64,000 bases of DNA from the NCBI RefSeq assembly GCF_003074055.1, contig NZ_CP029043.1:6254501-6318500 (forward strand), in the 5' to 3' direction. Origin of the DNA: Streptomyces nigra. GTDB lineage: Bacteria > Actinomycetota > Actinomycetes > Streptomycetales > Streptomycetaceae. Shown in pieces: positions 18,776-27,282 of this stretch. Made by a program: the position numbers and the translations under genes. The notes beneath the pieces were generated by a model that saw only the letters and a program-made list of their open reading frames with translations, was not told the origin of the DNA and ran no database searches. Position 1 is the first letter of the stretch. Each line of letters begins with the position of its first letter.

Positions 18776-19909
18776 ATGGACCTGTACGAACACCAGGCAA
18801 GGGAACTCTTCGCAGAACACGGCATCTTGGTGCCACGGGCGGAGGTCACGGACTCGTCCAAGGAAGCCCGCGACATCGCCCGCCGGCTCGGCGGCCGAGT
18901 CGTCGTCAAGGCACAGGTGAAGACCGGCGGCCGGGGCAAGGCGGGCGGTGTGAAGCTCGCCGCGGACCCCGCGGCCGCCGAACTCACCGCCCGTCAGATC
19001 CTCGGCATGGACATCAAGGGCCACACCGTCGGCACGATCATGCTGGCCGAACCCGTCGACATCGAGGCCGAGTTCTACGTGTCCTACGTCCTCGACCGCG
19101 CGGCCGGCCACTTCCTCGCCATTGCCTCCGCCGAGGGCGGCATGGAGATCGAGGAGGTCGCCGCCACCCGGCCGGAGGCCGTCGCACGCATCCCCGTCGA
19201 CCCCGCCGAGGGCGTCACCTCCGCGAAGGCCGGCGAGATCGCCGAGGCCGCCGGACTGCCGCCGCAGACCGTCGACGTCCTCGTCCGCCTCTGGGAGGTA
19301 CTGGTCCGCGAGGACGCCCTCCTCGTCGAGGTCAACCCGCTCGTGCGCACCGCGCAAGGGCAGATCCTCGCCCTCGACGGCAAGGTCACCCTCGACGACA
19401 ACGCCCGCTTCCGGCAGGCCCGCTGGGGCGCCGACGGCGTCGAGCACGACGACGCCCTGGAGGCCGCCGCCGCAGCCAAGGGCCTCAACTACGTCAAGCT
19501 CGACGGCGAGGTCGGCATCATCGGCAACGGCGCCGGCCTCGTCATGTCCACCCTCGACGTCGTCGCCGGCTGCGGCGCCCGGCCCGCCAACTTCCTCGAC
19601 ATCGGCGGCGGAGCCTCCGCCCAGATCATGGCCGACGGCCTCTCCGTCATCCTGTCCGACCCGGACGTGAAATCCGTCCTCGTCAACGTCTTCGGCGGCA
19701 TCACCGCCTGCGACGCCGTCGCCGACGGCATCGTCCGCGCCCTGGACACCGTCCGGTTGACCAAACCGCTCGTCGTCCGCCTCGACGGCAACAACGCCGC
19801 CCGCGGCAGGGCCATCCTCGACGAGCACGCCCACCCGCTGGTCCAGCAGGCCACCACCATGGACGGCGCCGCAGCGCGCGCCGCCCGACTCGCCGCCACC
19901 ACCGCCTGA
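18776..19909 (+). CDS. Succinyl-CoA ligase beta-subunit-like protein (sucC paralogue)
   Basis: This 377-residue ATP-grasp protein matches SucC: MDLYEHQARELFAEHGILV at the N-terminus, VVKAQVKTGGRGKAGGVKL for nucleotide binding, LLVEVNPLV, LDGKVTLDDNARFR, FLDIGGGAS and VNVFGGITACD. The ATG has CAGGAG 5 bases upstream. An alpha subunit follows 14 bases later. Because it diverges from oxc under a shared operator, it is probably an oxalate-linked ligase rather than the housekeeping TCA enzyme. Malate-CoA ligases belong to the same family and are an alternative. Confidence 0.88.
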   Translation: MDLYEHQARELFAEHGILVPRAEVTDSSKEARDIARRLGGRVVVKAQVKTGGRGKAGGVKLAADPAAAELTARQILGMDIKGHTVGTIMLAEPVDIEAEFYVSYVLDRAAGHFLAIASAEGGMEIEEVAATRPEAVARIPVDPAEGVTSAKAGEIAEAAGLPPQTVDVLVRLWEVLVREDALLVEVNPLVRTAQGQILALDGKVTLDDNARFRQARWGADGVEHDDALEAAAAAKGLNYVKLDGEVGIIGNGAGLVMSTLDVVAGCGARPANFLDIGGGASAQIMADGLSVILSDPDVKSVLVNVFGGITACDAVADGIVRALDTVRLTKPLVVRLDGNNAARGRAILDEHAHPLVQQATTMDGAAARAARLAATTA

Positions 19910-19923
19910 GGAGACACGACGAC

Positions 19924-20808
19924 ATGGCCATCTATCTCACCAAGGAGAGCAAGGTCCTCGTCCAGGGCATGACCGGCGGCGAGGGCATGAAGCACACCCG
20001 GCGGATGCTCGCCGCCGGCACGAATGTCGTCGGCGGCGTCAACCCGCGCAAGGCCGGCCACACCGTCGACTTCGACGACCGCGCCGTCCCCGTCTTCGGC
20101 TCCGTCGCCGAGGGCATCGACGCGACCGGCGCCGACGTCACCGTCGTCTTCGTCCCGCCCGCCTTCGCCAAGGCGGCCGTCACCGAGGCCGCCGACGCCG
20201 GCATCCAGCTCGCCGTCGTCATCACCGAGGGCATCCCCGTCCACGACACCGTCGCCTTCACCACCCACGCCACCGCACGCGGCACCCGGGTCATCGGCCC
20301 CAACTGCCCCGGCCTCATCACCCCCGGCCAGTCCAACGCCGGCATCATCCCGCCCGACATCACCAAGCCCGGCCGGATCGGCCTGGTCTCCAAGTCCGGC
20401 ACCCTCACCTACCAGCTCATGTACGAACTGCGGGACATCGGCTTCTCCACCTGCGTCGGCATCGGCGGCGACCCCGTCGTGGGCACCACCCACATCGACT
20501 GCCTCGCCGCGTTCCAGGACGACCCCGACACCGAACTGATCGTGCTCATCGGGGAGATCGGCGGCGACGCCGAGGAACGCGCGGCCGCCCACATCCGCGA
20601 CCACGTCACCAAACCCGTCGTCGGCTACATCGCCGGATTCACCGCCCCCGAGGGCAAGACCATGGGACACGCCGGCGCGATCGTCTCCGGCTCCTCCGGT
20701 ACGGCCGCCGCGAAGAAGGAGGCCCTGGAGGCCGTCGGCGTACGGGTCGGCGGCACCCCCACCGAGACCGCGCGCCTCGTCCTGGACCGGCTCACCACCG
20801 GCGCGTGA
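19924..20808 (+). CDS. Succinyl-CoA ligase alpha-subunit-like protein (sucD paralogue)
   Basis: This 294-residue protein has the CoA-binding start VLVQGMTGGEGMKHTRRM, then GGVNPRKAG, GPNCPGLITPGQ, SKSGTLTYQ and the phospho-His loop GKTMGHAGAIVSG. It is complete and pairs with the preceding beta subunit (GAGGAG at the previous stop serves as its ribosome site). As in other SucD proteins, the active-site His carries phosphate between acyl-phosphate and ADP. The acid substrate is uncertain. Confidence 0.88.
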   Translation: MAIYLTKESKVLVQGMTGGEGMKHTRRMLAAGTNVVGGVNPRKAGHTVDFDDRAVPVFGSVAEGIDATGADVTVVFVPPAFAKAAVTEAADAGIQLAVVITEGIPVHDTVAFTTHATARGTRVIGPNCPGLITPGQSNAGIIPPDITKPGRIGLVSKSGTLTYQLMYELRDIGFSTCVGIGGDPVVGTTHIDCLAAFQDDPDTELIVLIGEIGGDAEERAAAHIRDHVTKPVVGYIAGFTAPEGKTMGHAGAIVSGSSGTAAAKKEALEAVGVRVGGTPTETARLVLDRLTTGA

Positions 20809-20917
20809 CGTCACTCATAGTCCACGCGCGCTCACTTACGGGTGCGCGCGCCCCTCGCTAGCGTCCCCCCAGCCATCTCTCCACCGCCCCCGACTGTGCA
20901 CCGAGAGCGGAGAACCC

Positions 20918-22459
20918 TTGGCCACCACCCTCACCCTCAAAACCGGCACCTCCTGGGCCGACGCCTGGCAGCGCTGCCTCGCCGTCGCCCCGGAGGCGTT
21001 CCGGGACGACCGGGTCCTCAACCTCTGGAACGGCTCCTGGCAGGCGGACGGCCGCGCGCTGCCCGCCACCAGCCCCGTCGACGGCAGCCCCGTGGCCGGC
21101 CCGCCCCGCCTGGACGGGGCCACCGCCCACCAGGCCGTACGCGCCTCGCTCGACCAGCACCGCGCCTGGCGGCACGTGCCCCTCGACGAACGGCGGGCCC
21201 GTGTCGCCGCCACCCTCGACGCCCTCGCCCACCACCGCGACCTGCTCGCCCTGCTCCTCGTCTGGGAGATCGGCAAGCCCTGGCGGCTCGCGACGGCGGA
21301 CGTCGACCGCGCCATCGACGGCGTCCGCTGGTACGTCGACGGCATCGAACCGATGACCGCCGGCCGCACCCCGCTCGACGGACCCGTGTCCAACATCGCC
21401 AGCTGGAACTACCCGATGAGCGTGCTCGTCCACGCAGTGCTGGTACAGGCCCTGGCGGGCAACGCGGTCATCGCCAAGACCCCGACCGACGGCGGTGTCG
21501 CCTGTCTGACCCTGGCCTGCGCGCTCGCCGCCCGCGAGGGGATCCCGGTCACCCTCGTCAGTGGCAGCGGGGGCGAGCTGTCCCAGGCGCTGGTGCGGGC
21601 GCCCGAGATCGGCTGCGTGTCCTTCGTCGGCGGCCGCGACACCGGCGCGGCGGTGGCCACGGCCGTCGCCGACCTCGGCAAGCGCCACATCCTCGAACAG
21701 GAAGGACTCAACACCTGGGGCATCTGGAACTACTCGGACTGGGACACGCTCACTTCGGTCGTCCCCAAGCTCTTCGACTACGGCAAACAGCGCTGCACGG
21801 CCTACCCGCGCTTCGTCGTCCAGCGCGAGCTGTTCGACGACTTCCTGGCCGCCTACCTTCCGGCGGTCCGCACCCTGCGGACGGGCCACCCCCTGGCCGT
21901 CGAACAACCCCACGACCCATTCCCCAGCCTGGACTTCGGCCCGGTGATCAACGCCGCCAAGGCCAAGGAGCTCCACGACCAGGTGGCCGAGGCGATCGAC
22001 CGGGGCGCCGTCCCGCTGCACCGCGGCCGGCTCTCCGACACCCGCTTCCTCCCCGGCCAGGACACCTCGGCATACGTGCAGCCCGTCACCCTCCTCAACC
22101 CGCCGCGGTCCTCCCCGCTGCACCACGCGGAACCCTTCGGCCCGGTCGACACGATCGTCCTGGTCGACACCGAGGCGGAACTGCTGGCCGCCATGAACGC
22201 CTCCAACGGGGCGCTCGTCGCCACGCTCTCCACCGACGACCGGGCGACCTACGACCGGTTGGCCCCGCAGATCCGCGCGTTCAAGGTCGGCCACGGCACA
22301 CCCCGCTCACGCGGCGACCGGGACGAACTGTTCGGCGGATTCGGCGCGTCCTGGCGCGGCGCGTTCGTCGGCGGCGACCTGCTGGTACGCGCGGTGACGA
22401 TCGGCCCGGAGGGTGAGCGCCTGCCGGGCAACTTCCCGGAGTACCAGCTGCTGCCCTGA
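20918..22459 (+). CDS. Divergent aldehyde dehydrogenase-family protein
   Basis: The TTG start at 20918 follows GCGGAGA. The 513-residue protein keeps the ALDH fold: ASWNYPMSVLVHAV (normally PWNYP), SFVGGRDTGAAV and the catalytic Cys in GKQRCTAYPRFVVQ. The usual LELGGK region is replaced by LEQEGLNTWG, and FGPV remains near the end. These changes suggest an unusual substrate or cofactor use. It begins 109 bases after the sucD-like gene and could be part of that unit. Its last codons have been copied downstream as a 68-base tandem repeat. Confidence 0.8.
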   Translation: MATTLTLKTGTSWADAWQRCLAVAPEAFRDDRVLNLWNGSWQADGRALPATSPVDGSPVAGPPRLDGATAHQAVRASLDQHRAWRHVPLDERRARVAATLDALAHHRDLLALLLVWEIGKPWRLATADVDRAIDGVRWYVDGIEPMTAGRTPLDGPVSNIASWNYPMSVLVHAVLVQALAGNAVIAKTPTDGGVACLTLACALAAREGIPVTLVSGSGGELSQALVRAPEIGCVSFVGGRDTGAAVATAVADLGKRHILEQEGLNTWGIWNYSDWDTLTSVVPKLFDYGKQRCTAYPRFVVQRELFDDFLAAYLPAVRTLRTGHPLAVEQPHDPFPSLDFGPVINAAKAKELHDQVAEAIDRGAVPLHRGRLSDTRFLPGQDTSAYVQPVTLLNPPRSSPLHHAEPFGPVDTIVLVDTEAELLAAMNASNGALVATLSTDDRATYDRLAPQIRAFKVGHGTPRSRGDRDELFGGFGASWRGAFVGGDLLVRAVTIGPEGERLPGNFPEYQLLP

Positions 22460-22595
22460 GGACGAGCACCGGGGCGGGCGGGGGAGCGGCTGCCGGGAAC
22501 TCCCCGGAGTACCGGCTGCTCCCCTGAGTACGAGCACCGGGGCGGGCGGGGGAGCGGCTGCCGGGAACTCCCCGGAGTACCGGCTGCTCCCCTGA
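22415..22595 (+). repeat. 68-base tandem repeat derived from the ALDH gene end
   Basis: The ALDH stop at 22457 recurs at 22525 and 22593. Units 22457-22524 and 22525-22592 differ at one base. Each contains a copy of the last 40 or so coding bases (PEYQLLP region) plus the GC-rich spacer. The first copy, inside the gene, is more diverged. 68 is not a multiple of three and no start codon leads the copies, so they are probably untranslated. The region to 22649 holds no other gene. Confidence 0.9.
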
Positions 22596-22649
22596 CCAAG
22601 GGCACCCGCACCGACCGGGGCATCAGCGAGCCGGGGGATCCGGTGACGG

Positions 22650-23984
22650 TCAGCTGATGCCCTGCCGGTCCGGGCGCAGCGCGAACTCCCGATCGGGGGC
22701 GCTCTGGGCGGCCTCCTCGACCGCCTGCCGCAACAGCTCCCGGTGCCGCAGCAAAGGCTCCCGCCGCCCAGGGGGAGCGAGCAGTAGCAAATCGTCAAGG
22801 CCGGCCAGCAGCCGCCGCGACACCTGTGGACTCCCGACCGCGCACCCCCGCACTTCAGCGAACCCGAGATCCACCAACTCGTTCCACCCCGGCACGGGCA
22901 GCACCAGCCGCACGGCCCCGCCCCGGTCCCGGTGCACGGCCTCGTCCAGCGGCCGCCGGGACAGCGCCGCGAGGAACTGCACGATCCGGTCGAGCGCCTG
23001 CACGGCCGTCGTCGGGTCGTTCACCGCCGGGGACAGGGCCCGCAGCGCGATGTCGCACAGCTGCCGCAGCCCGAAACCGAGGTCCTGGTGGTACGTCCGC
23101 TCCACACCGACCGACGCGGTGCGACGCAGCGCGCCCACCGGCGGGGCGGCCCCGCCGTGCACGGCGAGCAGCGGCGTGCCCGGCACCACGAAGTCCCCGA
23201 TCCGCGGGACCAGCCGCAGCACGACCCCGTGCCGCCGGGCCACCCGTACCAGCCGCGTGATGTGCACGTCCCGCAGCACCCCGGCCCGCCCGTCGTACGC
23301 CACCCACGCCGTCGGCTCACCGAGCCCGGAAGCGTCCGTACCGCTGGTCGAGGACGCCATCGACGCCACCATCCGAAAGGACTCCGCGGCGATCCGCGCG
23401 ATCACATGACTGATCCGCATGAGCCGCAGCGTGCCGTTCACGTACAGCACGAACAGCAGCAGGCTCAGCGCGACCATGCACAGCGTGAGCACCGACTGCA
23501 CCAGCGGCAGCGTCGTCACCTTCCGCGGATCGTCGGTCGTGTCGAACGACGTCAGCACCAGCAGACTGAGCACGAAGGTCGCCAGGAAGACGGCGAACGT
23601 CGCCTTGGTGATCCGGCTGCGCACGAAGAGCCGTACGACCCGCGGGGTGAACTGCCCGCTCGCCATCTGGACGGCCACCAGCGAGATGCTGAAGACCACG
23701 CCGATGAAGGTCATCATGGCCGACCCGACGGCGTTCACGACGGTCTTGGCGTCCTCCGAGAACCGCAGCAGCTCCTCGAGGGAGGCGTAGTCGCCCTCCT
23801 CCCGCAGCGCGTCCACGATCGCCGCGTCCAGCGCCTCCGCCGCCACCCAGACGAAGAAGACACTCACCATCGCGACGGTCGGCGCGAACCAGAACGTGTC
23901 CCGCAGATGCTCCCGGAACGGCGACAACGCCCTCGGCCGCCGTCGCCCCGCGGCCGGGCTCTGCGTAATCAGCCAGTCACTCAT
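22650..23984 (-). CDS. DUF2254-family membrane protein
   Basis: This 444-residue protein has four N-terminal membrane segments (about residues 33-52, 85-110, 133-155, 166-190), with the conserved stretch VFSISLVAVQMASGQFTPRV after the second. It has a soluble C-terminal half containing LCDIALRALSPAVNDPTTA, a hallmark of DUF2254. The function is unknown. It stands alone, convergent with the ALDH repeat region and divergent from tRNA-Leu. Confidence 0.85.
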   Translation of the reverse strand: MSDWLITQSPAAGRRRPRALSPFREHLRDTFWFAPTVAMVSVFFVWVAAEALDAAIVDALREEGDYASLEELLRFSEDAKTVVNAVGSAMMTFIGVVFSISLVAVQMASGQFTPRVVRLFVRSRITKATFAVFLATFVLSLLVLTSFDTTDDPRKVTTLPLVQSVLTLCMVALSLLLFVLYVNGTLRLMRISHVIARIAAESFRMVASMASSTSGTDASGLGEPTAWVAYDGRAGVLRDVHITRLVRVARRHGVVLRLVPRIGDFVVPGTPLLAVHGGAAPPVGALRRTASVGVERTYHQDLGFGLRQLCDIALRALSPAVNDPTTAVQALDRIVQFLAALSRRPLDEAVHRDRGGAVRLVLPVPGWNELVDLGFAEVRGCAVGSPQVSRRLLAGLDDLLLLAPPGRREPLLRHRELLRQAVEEAAQSAPDREFALRPDRQGIS

Positions 23985-24124
23985 GGTGCGACCCTAGGCG
24001 CGCCGGGCTATGAGGTCCGGGGCCCCCGCCCGACGGAAGGAAACGCAGGTGAAAGGCACTCCGAAAGCTTGGTATTGTTGTCCATGTCGCCGACGGGACA
24101 CCCCGGCGCGGTGACACACACCTA

Positions 24125-24209
24125 GTCCGGGTGGCGGAATGGCAGACGCGCTAGCTTGAGGTGCTAGTGCCCTTTATCGGGCGTGGGGGTTCAAGTCCCC
24201 CCTCGGACA
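24125..24209 (+). tRNA. tRNA-Leu (anticodon GAG)
   Basis: The acceptor stem is GTCCGGG paired with CTCGGAC (24202-24208) with an A discriminator. The anticodon stem is CTAGC/GCTAG around loop TTGAGGT, giving anticodon GAG. A long variable arm (TGCCC...GGGCG) and the T arm GGGGGTTCAAGTCCCCC are present. CCA is not encoded. A TATTGT at 24073-24078 may be the -10 element. Confidence 0.95.
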
Positions 24210-24213
24210 CACA

Positions 24214-24453
24214 GTGAGACCGATACCGGTCGAGTCGCGCGACTCGACCGGTTTCGTCGTTTCCGAGAGGTTTCGAGCCGCGCCAGTCACCCACCCCCGC
24301 GACGAGGCCTTCCGCCTCGGTGGCCTCGGCCCGGCCCGGGTCACCGTCACCGAGTTCCTCGCCCTGGTCGGTATCCCCGAGATCACCGCGGTGCTGGTGG
24401 ACGACGTCCTCGACGAGGCCCGCCGGCCGCTGAACTCGATCGCCCCGCCCTGA
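24214..24453 (+). other. Coding-like stretch after tRNA-Leu, possible gene remnant
   Basis: From about 24290 to the stop at 24453 the frame has strong GC at the third codon position and a plausible protein ending (TVTEFLALVGIPEITAVLVD). The only in-frame start, GTG 24214, lies upstream of the tRNA terminator hairpin, so a normal initiation site is missing. It may be the 3' end of a lost gene or a small gene with a non-standard start. I do not recognise it. Confidence 0.3.
24225..24252 (+). terminator. Terminator of tRNA-Leu
   Basis: A perfect 28-base palindrome is followed by TTCGTCGTTT, 15 bases after the tRNA. Confidence 0.8.
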
Positions 24454-24489
24454 GCCGCGCCCGCTTCCCCGGTCACTGATACTGAGGAA

Positions 24490-27264
24490 ATGGGCAAACT
24501 AGGGCGATTCGCCCCAGCGAGCCGACAGGGCGACCGCGTGCCTTCCGAGGCCGGGCCACCGGAAGCCGGCCCGAAGGCGCGTCACCCTTCGGCCCGTCGA
24601 CGTCTGCTGTCCTGGCGCAAGCCGCGCAGCGTCGCCGGTCAGGTCTTCCTGCTGCAGCTGGTGGTCGTCCTGCTGCTCATCGCCACGGCCGTGGCCGCGC
24701 TCGTGATCCAGGACCGCAATCGCGCGCTCCAGGAGGCCAAGGACCGCTCGCTGGTGGTGGCCGAGTCGTTCGCGAACGCCCGGGGCACCGCGGAGGCCAT
24801 GGAGAGCGACGACCCGACCGCCGAGCTGCAGCCCCATGCCGAGGCCGTGCGCAAGAGAACCGGCGTCGACTACGTCGTGGCCCTGAGCCCGTACGGCTTC
24901 CGGTGGACCCATCCGGACGAGGACCAGATCGGGAAACACGTCTCCACCTCCTACGGCAACGCGCTCGAGGGGGAGCCCCACCAGACCACCTTCGACAGCA
25001 GCCTCGGCAAGGCGGTCGACTCGACGGTGGCCGTCTTCAACGACAAGGGCACGGCGGTCGGACTCGTCACCGTCGGGGTTACCGTCGACAAGGTGACCGG
25101 CGTGGTCCAGGACCAGCTGCCGGTGATCTTCGCCGCCGGCGGTGTCGCGCTGCTGCTGGCCGCCGGCGGGTCCGCGCTGGTCAGCGGGCGTCTGCGGCGC
25201 CAGACCCGAGGGCTGGGGCCGGTGGAGATGACCCGTATGTACGAGCACCACGACGCGGTGCTGCACGCCGTCCGCGAAGGCGTGCTCATCCTCGACGGCG
25301 ACGGCGGGCTGCTGCTGGCCAACGACGAGGCCCGTCGGCTGCTCGCCCTGCCGCCGGACGCCGAGGGCCGGCCCGTCACCGAGCTCGGGCTCAGCCCCGC
25401 CCTCGCCGAACTGCTGGGAGCGAGCCGGGCCGTCACCGACCACGTCGTTCTCGCCGGGGACACCCTGCTCGCGGTCAACGTACGACCGGTCGGCCCCCGC
25501 GAGGGCTGTGTGGCCACCCTGCGCGACACCACCGAGCTCCGCGCGCTCGCCGGCCGGGCGGACGTGGCGGGCGGGCGCCTGCAACTGCTCTACGAGGCCG
25601 GCACGCGCATCGGCACCACGCTCGACATCGGCCGTACCGCCGAGGAGCTGACCGAGGTGACGGTCCCGCGCTTCGCCGACTTCGCCACCGTCGAACTCGT
25701 GAAGTCCGTCCTGCACGGCGACGAGCCCACCGGCGCGAGCACCGAGATGCGCAGGATCGCCGTCGCCGGCATCCACGACGACGCGCCCTTCCGCCCGGTC
25801 GGAACGCAGTTGCGCTACCGCCCCGGCAACCCCGTGACCACCGGGGTGACCACCGGCCGCCCGGTCCTGGTCGCGGACCTCGCCGCCTCCGACGGCTGGC
25901 GGGCCCAGGATCCGGAGCGCTCGCGGCGGCTCATCGCCTACGGGATGCACTCCATGATCTCCGTGCCGCTCCGGGCCCGTGGTCAGCTGCTGGGGGTCGT
26001 ACAGTTCTGGCGCTCGGAGCAGGCCCCCTTCGAACCGGACGACCTCTCTCCGGCCGAGGAGCTCGCCACCCGGGCGGCCGTCTGCATCGACAACGCGCGC
26101 CGCTACACCCGCGAGCACACCACCGCCGTCACCCTCCAGCGCAGCCTGCTGCCCGGCACGCTCCCCGAACTGTCCGCCCTGGAGGTCGGGCACCGCTATC
26201 TGCCCGCCCAGGCGGGTGTGGGCGGCGACTGGTACGACGTCATCCCGCTGCCCGGCGCCCGGGTGGCCCTGGTGGTCGGCGATGTCGTCGGTCATGGGCT
26301 CCACGCCGCCGCGACCATGGGGCGTCTGCGGACCGCCGTCCACAACTTCGCCGCCCTGGACCTGCCCCCGGACGAACTGCTCGCCCACCTGGACGACCTC
26401 ATCGCCCGGATCGACACCGACGCGGCGGCCGAGGGCGACACCGAGGCCGTCACCGGCGCCACCTGCCTGTACGCGATCTACGACCCGGTGTCCGGGCTGT
26501 GCGTCCTCGCCCGGGCCGGGCACCCCGGTCCCGCGCTGGTCTCGCCCGACGGCTCCGTGACCTTCCCCGACATCCCCGTCGCCCCGCCGCTCGGCGTCGG
26601 CGCGGGCCTGCCCGTCGAGACCGCCGAGCTGCGGCTGGCCGCCGGCAGCCGGCTGGTCCTCTACACCGACGGCCTGGTCGAGGCCCGGGACCGGGACATC
26701 GACGTCGGCCTCGGCATGCTGCGGGAGGCGCTCGCCGCCACCCGGGACGCCGATCTGGACGACACCTGCCGGACGGTGCTCGACACCATGCTCCGTACCA
26801 GGCCGAGCGACGACGTCGCCCTCCTCGTCGCCCGCACCCGGCTGCTCGACCCCGATCAGGTCGCGGAGTGGGACGTCCCCGACGACCCCGCCGCCGTCCC
26901 TCGCATCCGGGCCGAGGCCGGCCGCAGGCTGGAGTCCTGGGGGCTGGGCGAGGCGGCCTTCACCACCGAGCTGATCCTCAGCGAGCTGGTCACGAACGCC
27001 ATCAGGTACGGACGCAGCCCCATCGGACTGCGGCTGCTGCGCGACCACGACAGTCTGATCTGCGAGGTCGCCGACGGCACCAGCACCTCCCCGCACCTGC
27101 GCCGCGCGACCCTCACCGACGAGGGGGGCCGCGGCCTGTTCCTCGTCGCGCAGATGTCCCGGCGCTGGGGCACCCGCTACACCGACCGCGGCAAGATCAT
27201 CTGGGCGGAGCAGTCGCTCGACCGGGAGGCCGCCGGGGATCTGAGCGGTCTGCTGGACCTGTGA
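24490..27264 (+). CDS. Membrane sensor PP2C (SpoIIE-type) phosphatase with PAS, GAF and ATPase domains
   Basis: This 924-residue protein has a membrane segment near residues 52-72, an extracytoplasmic sensor domain (about 75-205), a second segment (about 210-228), a PAS domain (245-345), GAF (360-530), a SpoIIE/PP2C phosphatase (560-770) with GGDWYDVIPL and VVGDVVGHGLHAA, and a C-terminal HATPase (795-910) with ELILSELVTNAIRYG. Such proteins control anti-sigma/anti-anti-sigma switches in Streptomyces by dephosphorylating antagonists, with the ATPase acting like an RsbW-type kinase. The start is uncertain: GAGGAA sits very close to the ATG, and a GTG at 24538 is possible. It converges with the next gene at a gap of 18 bases. 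Confidence 0.88.
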   Translation: MGKLGRFAPASRQGDRVPSEAGPPEAGPKARHPSARRRLLSWRKPRSVAGQVFLLQLVVVLLLIATAVAALVIQDRNRALQEAKDRSLVVAESFANARGTAEAMESDDPTAELQPHAEAVRKRTGVDYVVALSPYGFRWTHPDEDQIGKHVSTSYGNALEGEPHQTTFDSSLGKAVDSTVAVFNDKGTAVGLVTVGVTVDKVTGVVQDQLPVIFAAGGVALLLAAGGSALVSGRLRRQTRGLGPVEMTRMYEHHDAVLHAVREGVLILDGDGGLLLANDEARRLLALPPDAEGRPVTELGLSPALAELLGASRAVTDHVVLAGDTLLAVNVRPVGPREGCVATLRDTTELRALAGRADVAGGRLQLLYEAGTRIGTTLDIGRTAEELTEVTVPRFADFATVELVKSVLHGDEPTGASTEMRRIAVAGIHDDAPFRPVGTQLRYRPGNPVTTGVTTGRPVLVADLAASDGWRAQDPERSRRLIAYGMHSMISVPLRARGQLLGVVQFWRSEQAPFEPDDLSPAEELATRAAVCIDNARRYTREHTTAVTLQRSLLPGTLPELSALEVGHRYLPAQAGVGGDWYDVIPLPGARVALVVGDVVGHGLHAAATMGRLRTAVHNFAALDLPPDELLAHLDDLIARIDTDAAAEGDTEAVTGATCLYAIYDPVSGLCVLARAGHPGPALVSPDGSVTFPDIPVAPPLGVGAGLPVETAELRLAAGSRLVLYTDGLVEARDRDIDVGLGMLREALAATRDADLDDTCRTVLDTMLRTRPSDDVALLVARTRLLDPDQVAEWDVPDDPAAVPRIRAEAGRRLESWGLGEAAFTTELILSELVTNAIRYGRSPIGLRLLRDHDSLICEVADGTSTSPHLRRATLTDEGGRGLFLVAQMSRRWGTRYTDRGKIIWAEQSLDREAAGDLSGLLDL

Positions 27265-27282
27265 AGCACTGCTCAGCGCCCC

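Noticed and set aside
22457..22595. CRISPR-like array
   Set aside because: The units are contiguous copies of a gene end with no distinct spacers.
24225..24252. Insertion-sequence inverted repeat
   Set aside because: It is a single compact palindrome followed by a T-rich stretch just after the tRNA, so a terminator explains it.
24499..27096. 865-codon open frame opposite the sensor phosphatase
   Set aside because: It is antisense to a well-supported multidomain gene and its composition (Gly/Val/Asp/Arg) is that of a high-GC shadow frame.
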